From NCBI GenBank assembly GCA_937901435.1, contig CALGTJ010000236.1, positions 1 through 7,824 of the forward strand: a stretch of 7,824 bases of DNA, in the 5' to 3' direction. Each line of letters opens with the position of its first letter. Within the stretch, counting starts at the first letter, position 1. Below are positions 1 through 4,339 of the stretch, in pieces. The notes below the pieces were generated by a model that saw only the letters and a list, made by a program, of their open reading frames with translations, was not told the origin of the DNA and did not search any database. The position numbers and the translations under genes are program-made. This stretch comes from an uncultured Rhodobacter sp. Lineage in GTDB: Bacteria > Pseudomonadota > Alphaproteobacteria > Rhodobacterales > Rhodobacteraceae.

Positions 1-381
1 ATGGGCAGCCACGGCATCGGTGTGTCGCGTCTGTTGGGGGCGATCATCGAGGCGAGCCATGATGACAAGGGCATCATCTGGCCAGAAGAAGTCGCGCCGT
101 TCCGCGTGGGGATCGTCAACGTCAAGCAGGGGGATGCCAAGGCCGATGCGGCCTGCGAGGCGCTGTATGAACAACTTACAGCCGCCGGGATCGAGGTTCT
201 GTATGACGACCGCAACGAACGGGCCGGGGGCAAATTTGCGACCATGGACCTGATCGGTCTGCCATGGCGCGTGACCGTCGGCCCGCGTGGTCTGGCCAAC
301 GGTATTGTCGAGCTTACGTCGCGCCGCACAGGCGAAAGTGAAGAACTGGCACCCGAGGCTGTGCTGGCTCGGTTTCAATAG
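1..381 (+). CDS. proS: Prolyl-tRNA synthetase, C-terminal part (5' end outside window)
   Basis: Cytoplasmic class II aminoacyl-tRNA synthetase that charges tRNA-Pro with proline using ATP. Only the last 126 residues are here. They open with the class II motif 3 region GSHGIGVSR, whose Arg belongs to the ATP site, followed by the link [14 protein letters not shown] into the anticodon-binding domain, with the alternating alpha/beta pattern up to the end ([17 protein letters not shown], then [16 protein letters not shown]). The Met at base 1 is internal to the protein and not a start, because motif 3 lies deep inside the enzyme. The tail after the anticodon domain is very short, as in the compact alphaproteobacterial ProS, which lacks the C-terminal zinc-type extension of the eukaryote-like form. 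It stops at TAG 379-381 and is followed by a hairpin repeat. The family call is firm; the upstream part cannot be judged. Confidence 0.95.
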   Translation: MGSHGIGVSRLLGAIIEASHDDKGIIWPEEVAPFRVGIVNVKQGDAKADAACEALYEQLTAAGIEVLYDDRNERAGGKFATMDLIGLPWRVTVGPRGLANGIVELTSRRTGESEELAPEAVLARFQ

Positions 382-399
382 GCGCATTGGGGGGCGCGG

Positions 400-480
400 G
401 GCATCGGATTTTCGTCGAAAACCCGACCGGCTGGGGGCCAGCCCCCAGACCCCCGGAGTATTTGTGCCAAGATGAAACAA
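400..480. repeat. Rhodobacteraceae-type intergenic hairpin element after proS
   Basis: A GC-rich spacer element lies between proS and the next gene. It contains a perfect 7-bp stem with a 4-base loop (CTGGGGG 431-437, loop CCAG, CCCCCAG 442-448), followed by CCCCCGGAGTATTTGTGCC (450-468) and AAGATGAA. A weaker AT-containing inverted repeat, TTTTCG-T-CGAAAA (412-424), lies just before it. From memory, very similar strings (a G-run/C-run hairpin then CCCCCGGAGTATTT) occur in many intergenic regions of Rhodobacteraceae genomes; I cannot count copies from one window. The hairpin directly follows a stop codon and could help end proS transcription, but there is no clean T-tract, so an intrinsic terminator is not established. 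Confidence 0.55.
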
Positions 481-503
481 CAGGATGTCTTCTAAACAAC
501 GGA

Positions 504-532
504 TTCCCATCGCATGCAGTTTCCCCTACACT
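504..532 (+). promoter_or_regulatory. Candidate sigma-70 type promoter for the DUF2937 gene
   Basis: TTCCCA (504-509, four of six matches to TTGACA) and TACACT (527-532, four of six matches to TATAAT) are separated by 17 bases. This would place the transcript start near 539, about 25 bases before the preferred ATG at 564. The position between the proS-side hairpin and the gene makes sense. The match is moderate and could be chance. Confidence 0.3.
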
Positions 533-563
533 TCGAGAAGGAAAGATGGACCGGGAGGCGGCA

Positions 564-1055
564 ATGATCAGGCTATTGACCATGGCAGCGGGGCTGTCCG
601 GTGCGGTGAGCCTATCGCAATTCCCTGAATTTTCACAACAATATCTACAACGCCTGTCGGGCGCGGTGGATGAGTTGCGCGGTGTGGTGGTCTCTTTTGA
701 TGCGGCCGCGTCCTCGTCGGGGATCACACGGGAAGAAGCACTGGCCGAACTCAACGGATCTGCCTTTCAGGCGCAACTCGGCGGAAATCTGTCGGGGCAG
801 ATCAACCGGTATGAACGCCTTGCCGACAGCTATGCCGCACTTAAAGAGATCGAACCGCTGCAACGGCTGACGCAGGTCTATCGGTTCAACGATGCCGATC
901 TTGCGCGCCGCACTTGGGCCGATTTTCGCCCCGCGGTGCCTGTCACGGCTGACGGGTTTATCTGCGCCGCCATCGGGTATGCGTTGGGCTGGCTGGCGCT
1001 GTCCGGTTTGATTGCGCTTATTTTGCGACTGTTTCGGCGCACGGCTGCCAGTTGA
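564..1055 (+). CDS. DUF2937-like small membrane protein, function unknown
   Basis: A 163-residue protein of unknown function. The start ATG 564 is chosen because GGAGG (554-558) sits 5 bases upstream; an in-frame ATG at 546 also exists but AAGGA is only 3 bases from it. The N-terminus is hydrophobic (MIRLLTMAAGLSGAVSLSQ) and runs into PEFSQQYLQRLSGAVDEL, the conserved-looking start that I associate with the DUF2937 family. A mainly helical, charged middle follows (about residues 35-125), then one transmembrane segment at about 131-155 (ICAAIGYALGWLALSGLIALIL) and a basic tail LRLFRRTAAS. The layout suggests an inner-membrane protein with N- and C-terminal membrane anchors and a soluble loop. 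It lies between proS and lolC/E on the same strand, 67 bases before the permease gene, so cotranscription with lolC/E is possible. The family call is from memory of the N-terminal motif; no biochemical role is known to me. Confidence 0.75.
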   Translation: MIRLLTMAAGLSGAVSLSQFPEFSQQYLQRLSGAVDELRGVVVSFDAAASSSGITREEALAELNGSAFQAQLGGNLSGQINRYERLADSYAALKEIEPLQRLTQVYRFNDADLARRTWADFRPAVPVTADGFICAAIGYALGWLALSGLIALILRLFRRTAAS

Positions 1056-1122
1056 CCCAGATGTGGCTTGACCATTCCGCTACGCCCGCACAGGGTCCGG
1101 TGCGAACGGATCGAGTGACATA

Positions 1123-2403
1123 GTGAAAACTGCCCCTTTTGCTGCCTTTGAATGGATGATCGCCTGGCGATACCTGCGTGCGCGTCGCGCCGAGGGTGGC
1201 GTCTCTGTGATGACATGGATCAGCCTGATCGGCATCACGCTGGCGGTTTTTGCCCTGATTGCCACGCTGGCTGTGCGGGCCGGGTTTCGTGCGGAATTTG
1301 TGGACACGATCCTTGGCGCGAATGCCCATGTGACGGTCTATTCCAGCCTCTATGTGACCGAAGCAGGCCAGACCACCCGCGCGATCCCGGATTTCGAAGC
1401 GATGGCAGAGGCGATCAAGGCGATTCCCGCCGTCACCCGCGCCGCCCCTCTGATCAAAGGGCAGGTGCTGGCCTATCTGCGCAGCGCCAATGCGGGCGTC
1501 GAGGTGTTCGGGATAACTTTGGAAGAGCTCAAGGGCCTGCCCGGTATCGCCCAAAGCGCCGAGGCCTATGGCGATCTGGAGCAATTCAACCAAGGCGTCG
1601 CCATCGGCACCGGCGTGGCGCGCGAACTGGGCGCGACGGTTGGCGATCAGATCAAGCTGATCTCGCCCAATGGGGTCAAGACCGCCTTTGGCACCAGTCC
1701 ACGGATCAACGGCTATGAGGTGGTCTATATCTTTTCCGCCGGGCGCTATGACATTGATCGCACACGGGTTTACCTGCCGTTCACCGAGGCGCAGAGCTTT
1801 TTCAACAAAGAGGGCATCGCGGACGAGATCGAGGTCATGGTAGAAAGCCCCGAGGACGTCGACGAGATCCTCCCCGCTCTGCTGAGTGCCGCAGGGGATC
1901 GTGCGCTGGTCTGGACGTGGCGGGATTCTGCAGGGGGGTTCCTGCGAGCGCTGGATGTCGAGGACAACGTGATGTTCATCATTCTGTCGATCCTTGTCCT
2001 GATCGCCGCCATGAACATCATCAGCGGCCTGATCATGCTGGTCAAGAACAAGGGCCGCGACATTGGGATCCTGCGCACTGTGGGCCTTAGCGAGGGGTCG
2101 ATCCTGCGCATCTTCTTTATCTGTGGGGCCTCTGTTGGCCTGATCGGCACGCTTGTGGGGGTCATCATCGGCTGTCTTTTCGCGATCTACATCGACACGA
2201 TTTTTAGCTTTGTGAACTATATCATGGGCGGCGGCGTCTGGGATCCATCCATTCGGGGCATCTATGCGCTGCCAGCCAAGCTGGAATTCTGGGACGTCAT
2301 GTCGGCGGTCGGCCTGTCGCTTGGCCTCAGCTTTATCGTGACGATCTTCCCGGCGCGCCGGGCGGCCCGCATGAACCCGGTCGAGGCGCTACGGTATGAG
2401 TGA
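1123..2403 (+). CDS. lolC: Lipoprotein-releasing ABC transporter permease, LolC/LolE family
   Basis: Inner-membrane permease of the Lol exporter, which extracts outer-membrane lipoproteins from the inner membrane and passes them to LolA. It has 426 residues, close to the family's usual 400-415. The GTG at 1123 is the first possible start after an in-frame TGA at 1069, so the start is well constrained although the ribosome site is weak. One transmembrane helix at about 31-51 is followed by a large periplasmic MacB-like domain (about 52-280), then three helices at about 284-307, 329-357 and 391-410. The cytoplasmic motif [14 protein letters not shown] (308-321) between helices 2 and 3 is the FtsX/MacB coupling segment, and the end [17 protein letters not shown] is typical of the family. 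lolD overlaps its 3' end. Only one permease gene is visible here, so the exporter may use a homodimer, the LolF-type arrangement, rather than separate LolC and LolE; a second gene elsewhere cannot be excluded. Confidence 0.93.
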   Translation: MKTAPFAAFEWMIAWRYLRARRAEGGVSVMTWISLIGITLAVFALIATLAVRAGFRAEFVDTILGANAHVTVYSSLYVTEAGQTTRAIPDFEAMAEAIKAIPAVTRAAPLIKGQVLAYLRSANAGVEVFGITLEELKGLPGIAQSAEAYGDLEQFNQGVAIGTGVARELGATVGDQIKLISPNGVKTAFGTSPRINGYEVVYIFSAGRYDIDRTRVYLPFTEAQSFFNKEGIADEIEVMVESPEDVDEILPALLSAAGDRALVWTWRDSAGGFLRALDVEDNVMFIILSILVLIAAMNIISGLIMLVKNKGRDIGILRTVGLSEGSILRIFFICGASVGLIGTLVGVIIGCLFAIYIDTIFSFVNYIMGGGVWDPSIRGIYALPAKLEFWDVMSAVGLSLGLSFIVTIFPARRAARMNPVEALRYE

Positions 2404-3091
2404 TCTGGCCCCCGATCTGGCTCTTGATCTCCAAGCGATCAGCAAGACCTACAACGCGGGTCTGCCCGGTGAAGTGCGCGTGCTGCAAGAGGCCACACTG
2501 ACCGTGCAAAAGGGCGAGGTCGTCGCCCTCGTCGCCCCCTCGGGCGCGGGCAAATCGACCCTGTTGCATATCGCCGGACTGCTGGACACGCCCGACAGCG
2601 GCCGCGTGCAGATCGCGGGCACCGATATGACCGGACTGGGTGACCGCAAACGCACCGCCACGCGCCGCCAGCAGGTCGGATTCATCTATCAGTTTCATCA
2701 CCTGCTGCCGGAATTCTCGGCGCTGGAAAACATTGTCCTGCCGCAACTGGCCAATGGGGTGTCACAGGCGGTGGCGACCGAACGCGCGCGGATGCTCTTG
2801 GCTCAGGTCGGCGTCGAAGCCCGCGCCACCCATCGTCCCGCCGCCATGTCGGGCGGAGAGCAGCAGCGCGTCGCCTTTTGCCGCGCCTTGGCCAATGCGC
2901 CCTCGGTCTTGCTGGCGGACGAACCCACGGGCAACCTGGACCCCGCCACCTCTGATGTCGTCTTTGGCGCCCTTATGTCGCTGGTCCGTGGCACCGGCAT
3001 GGCCGCGCTGATCGCCACGCATAACATGGACCTCGCCGCGCGGATGGACCGGATTGTGCGCCTGACCGATGGGCAGATCGTGCCCGGTTAA
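2396..3091 (+). CDS. lolD: Lipoprotein-releasing ABC transporter ATPase LolD
   Basis: Cytoplasmic ATPase that powers the Lol exporter together with the permease encoded just upstream. It has 231 residues, normal for LolD. Visible motifs in order: Walker [10 protein letters not shown] (47-55, with K53), Q-loop Gln99 in [18 protein letters not shown] (the FHHLLPEF stretch is typical of LolD), signature MSGGEQQR (151-158), Walker B VLLADEP (171-177, Asp175 and Glu176), D-loop GNLD (179-182) and the switch His209 in ATHN. The first glycine of the usual Walker A GxxGxGKS is alanine here; the lysine and serine needed for ATP are intact. The ATG lies inside the last codons of the permease gene (8-bp overlap), which points to translational coupling and one operon. 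It ends at TAA 3089-3091, next to a GC hairpin. Confidence 0.95.
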   Translation: MSDLAPDLALDLQAISKTYNAGLPGEVRVLQEATLTVQKGEVVALVAPSGAGKSTLLHIAGLLDTPDSGRVQIAGTDMTGLGDRKRTATRRQQVGFIYQFHHLLPEFSALENIVLPQLANGVSQAVATERARMLLAQVGVEARATHRPAAMSGGEQQRVAFCRALANAPSVLLADEPTGNLDPATSDVVFGALMSLVRGTGMAALIATHNMDLAARMDRIVRLTDGQIVPG

Positions 3092-3106
3092 GGCGCGCAA
3101 CGCGCC
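3092..3106 (+). terminator. GC hairpin directly after lolD, possible terminator
   Basis: A perfect 6-bp stem (GGCGCG 3092-3097, loop CAA, CGCGCC 3101-3106) begins one base after the lolD stop codon. No T-tract follows, so if it stops transcription it would not be a classical intrinsic terminator. It may instead protect the 3' end of the lol transcript. It separates the lol operon from the independently regulated cytochrome gene. Confidence 0.4.
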
Positions 3107-3135
3107 GCTACCTGCGACCCCGATAAACCCGTTCG

Positions 3136-3153
3136 ACTTGATCCGGATCAAGT
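3136..3153. promoter_or_regulatory. FNR/FnrL-type operator upstream of the cytochrome c gene
   Basis: The sequence ACTTGATCCGGATCAAGT is a perfect 18-bp palindrome. Its core TTGAT-N4-ATCAA (3138-3151) matches the FNR/FixK family consensus at all ten defined bases. Its centre lies between 3144 and 3145, which is -41.5 relative to the transcript start predicted from the -10 box (about 3186). That is the class II activator position used by FNR and CRP. In Rhodobacteraceae the expected regulator is FnrL, an oxygen-sensing [4Fe-4S] protein, so activation at low oxygen is inferred. A Dnr-type nitric-oxide-responding paralogue could use the same box. Confidence 0.85.
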
Positions 3154-3173
3154 TCGCGCCGCCGCATCCCCCC

Positions 3174-3179
3174 TATACT
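3174..3179 (+). promoter_or_regulatory. -10 element of the cytochrome c promoter
   Basis: TATACT matches the TATAAT consensus at five of six bases and lies so that a start at about 3186 puts the FNR box at -41.5. No -35 hexamer is needed or visible, because the activator site covers that position. The predicted leader is about 26 bases and contains the ribosome site GAAAGGG (3199-3205). Confidence 0.7.
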
Positions 3180-3211
3180 GGCCCCAGTCATCCGCTTTGA
3201 AAGGGCCTGTT

Positions 3212-3604
3212 ATGGACTGGAAACTGATCTGTGCCGCGTCACTCTTTGCCGCCACGCCGTTGATCGCGCAAGAGCCGGACGGGCGTGCGACCTATGTGCG
3301 GTTCTGCGCCACCTGTCACGGGATGGAGGCGCGGGGCGACGGGCCGATGGGGCCAAGCCTGATCCTGATGCCCAAGGACCTGACCCGACTTGCGGCGGAA
3401 AACGATGGAGTCTTTCCGACCTTTGATGTCATCGCCAAGATCGATGGGTCCAACCCGCTGATGTCCCACGGCAGCCCGATGCCGGTCTACGGCGACTTTT
3501 TCCTCGGCAAGGGCGTGGCGATGAAGGTCGAGAGCGGGCAAATGGTGATGACCAGCCAGCCCATCGTCGATCTGGTGGGGTATTTGCAGGGGATACATGA
3601 GTGA
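3212..3604 (+). CDS. Small periplasmic monohaem cytochrome c
   Basis: A 130-residue class I-like c-type cytochrome, predicted to carry electrons in the periplasm. The start ATG 3212 has GAAAGGG (3199-3205) six bases upstream; an in-frame TTG at 3197 is less likely. Residues 1-20 (MDWKLICAASLFAATPLIAQ) form a signal peptide with a likely cut before EPDGR. The single haem motif is CATCH (32-36) in VRFCATCHGMEARGDGP, with His36 as proximal ligand. The distal ligand is probably Met90 in HGSPMPVYG, since Met-Pro is common there; Met84 and the later Met residues are alternatives. The end, IVDLVGYLQGIHE, is the usual C-terminal helix that packs on the N-terminal one. The gene follows lolD but has its own promoter with an FNR box, so it is probably expressed under low oxygen, perhaps donating electrons to a high-affinity oxidase or a denitrification enzyme. 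The partner is not identifiable here. Confidence 0.9.
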   Translation: MDWKLICAASLFAATPLIAQEPDGRATYVRFCATCHGMEARGDGPMGPSLILMPKDLTRLAAENDGVFPTFDVIAKIDGSNPLMSHGSPMPVYGDFFLGKGVAMKVESGQMVMTSQPIVDLVGYLQGIHE

Positions 3605-3614
3605 TCTAGGCCGA

Positions 3615-3651
3615 CCCGGCTCGGAACAAGGGCTTTAGGCCGCCGAGCCAG
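3615..3651. repeat. 37-bp hairpin repeat, copy 1
   Basis: First copy of a repeat that returns at 3707, with 35 of 37 bases identical (differences at repeat positions 11 and 18). The arms GGCTCGG (3618-3624) and CCGAGCC (3643-3649) are perfect inverted complements. The interior AAGGGCTTTAGGCCG could form a second short stem around TTTA, with one mismatch in this copy. It starts ten bases after the cytochrome stop codon. Position and structure fit a terminator or REP-like element, but no T-tract follows. Confidence 0.75.
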
Positions 3652-3652
3652 G

Positions 3653-3693
3653 TTGCCCTGTGTTGCGCCATTGGTCTGAGCGACACAGGACAA
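3653..3693. repeat. Hairpin between the two repeat copies
   Basis: An inverted repeat with CCTGTGTTGC (3657-3666) facing GCGACACAGG (3680-3689): ten pairs including one G-T wobble, with a 13-base loop. An outer TTG (3653-3655) and CAA (3691-3693) extend it beyond a one-base mismatch. It is unrelated in sequence to the flanking 37-bp repeats, and its presence makes the stretch 3615-3743 three hairpins in a row. Confidence 0.6.
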
Positions 3694-3706
3694 CGCCCGT
3701 TCTTGC

Positions 3707-3743
3707 CCCGGCTCGGGACAAGGCCTTTAGGCCGCCGAGCCAG
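3707..3743. repeat. 37-bp hairpin repeat, copy 2
   Basis: Second copy, 92 bases after the first in the same orientation. The arms GGCTCGG (3710-3716) and CCGAGCC (3735-3741) are intact, and the inner stem GGCC-TTTA-GGCC (3722-3733) is perfect here, so this copy folds better than copy 1: an outer 7-bp stem, a bulge on the left side, then an inner 4-bp stem with a TTTA loop. Confidence 0.75.
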
Positions 3744-3867
3744 CGACGGCCCGTTCCCGCGGGCTGGCGCTTTGTCGATGCTGGGTACTCCGCTCAATTC
3801 CTAGAGGCATTTTGCACCATAAAGTGACCCGTACAACCGTCACAGCGCCACCCCACGGGCCGTCGCT
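3742..3867. repeat. Long interrupted inverted repeat
   Basis: AGCGACGGCCCGT (3742-3754) and ACGGGCCGTCGCT (3855-3867) are perfect 13-base inverted complements. Nested inside are TGGCGCT (3765-3771) and AGCGCCA (3844-3850), also perfect complements in the right order. Together they could close a hairpin around about 72 bases (3772-3843). The left arm begins within the last two bases of repeat copy 2. The right arm ends about 25 bases before the low-GC segment starts. Terminal inverted repeats of a small non-coding element are one reading; a structured RNA is another. Confidence 0.5.
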
Positions 3868-3904
3868 TGCGCGTCCGATCTAAGTTGGTGCATAACATTG
3901 CAAA

Positions 3905-3929
3905 AATTATATGATGAAGAGGCTCTCTT
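3905..3929 (-). terminator. Weak terminator-like hairpin after the orphan ORF
   Basis: Read on the minus strand, AAGAG-AGC-CTCTT (3929 down to 3917) is a 5-bp stem with a 3-base loop, beginning a few bases after the orphan ORF stop. The following CATCATATAATTTTT includes a short T-run, but it lies about eight bases from the stem. The stem is short and AT-containing, so the call is tentative. Confidence 0.22.
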
Positions 3930-3934
3930 TGCGT

Positions 3935-4339
3935 TTAACAATGTCGCAGGTAATGGCGTTCTTGAGAGTCGGTGACTCGTACGAAATTTCTGGATTCTGC
4001 TGCCCATTCGCTAGCTGACTTGTCCAAACGCCATTCTGTCCCGTTCGCGTCCAATATAAACACCGGAACAACTCCATCTGGGTGAACTGTCCCCAACAAA
4101 ACAACCAAGGCTTCAAATGTGCGCTGTCTGCCTGTTTCAGGATAATTTTTAGTGGGTCGTTCAATTTCCCATGAGTGATTATTCGTTCGCTTAGAAAGTG
4201 GTGCCGATCCACCGCCTTCACCAGGGAACATAAATATGACCCTATTTTCTTCAAAGATCAAAGTAATTGAGTGTTCTGTTCCGTCTTTTGGTTTGCTTAC
4301 TTCCAACTGAAATTGAAAGGTTCCTTCAAAATTTATCAA
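3935..4339 (-). CDS. Hypothetical protein (134 aa), low-GC orphan ORF after parE
   Basis: I do not recognise this protein. The frame stays open from inside parE to TAA 3935-3937. The best start is TTG 4339-4337, overlapping the parE stop by 4 bases (TTGA), with GGAGGAG (4354-4348) eight bases upstream; that string also encodes Glu-Glu in the conserved ParE tail, so it is weak evidence. There is no ATG before residue 37. The protein looks globular and beta-rich: NFEGTFQFQLEV (3-14), HSITLIFEENRVIFMFPG (23-40), FEALVVLLGTVHPDGVVPVFILDANGTEWRL (75-105), then a polar end DSQERHYLRHC. It has no signal peptide or transmembrane helix. Codons such as ATA, AGA, GTA and frequent TTG, and clearly lower GC, differ from all neighbours, which suggests acquired DNA. 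It could also be a 5'-truncated fragment joined to the end of parE. An overlapping 115-codon frame (3907-4254) looks less protein-like. Confidence 0.5.
   Translation of the reverse strand: MINFEGTFQFQLEVSKPKDGTEHSITLIFEENRVIFMFPGEGGGSAPLSKRTNNHSWEIERPTKNYPETGRQRTFEALVVLLGTVHPDGVVPVFILDANGTEWRLDKSASEWAAESRNFVRVTDSQERHYLRHC

Larger units (their letters stand above)
3605..3934. other. Gene-free, hairpin-rich region between convergent genes
   Basis: About 330 bases without a convincing coding sequence lie between the plus-strand cytochrome gene and the minus-strand parE side. The region holds two 37-bp hairpin repeats, a third hairpin between them, and a long interrupted inverted repeat. GC content drops sharply from about 3890 rightwards. 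Short ORFs found here mostly translate the repeat itself (peptides such as RRPKGLVPSR) and are not credible genes. One function could be two-way transcription termination; a structured RNA or the remnant of a small non-coding mobile element are alternatives. Confidence 0.6.

Noticed and set aside
1152..1718. Overlapping plus-strand ORF inside lolC
   Set aside because: It is an out-of-frame shadow of the permease gene, rich in Arg, Gly, Cys and Asp without any motif.
3615..3743. CRISPR-like array
   Set aside because: There are only two repeat copies, each with a complex stem, and the 55-base spacer is itself a hairpin; no cas gene is nearby.
3606..3797. Short minus-strand ORFs within the hairpin repeats
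   Set aside because: Their peptides are translations of the 37-bp repeat (recurring RRPKxLVPSR), with no ribosome site or protein-like composition; the repeats explain them.
3907..4254. 115-codon minus-strand ORF overlapping the orphan ORF in another frame
   Set aside because: It has an ATG start but a less protein-like composition (for example PWLFCWGQFTQMELFRCLYW), while the overlapping 134-residue frame shows regular beta-strand patterns and purine-rich first codon positions. Not fully excluded.
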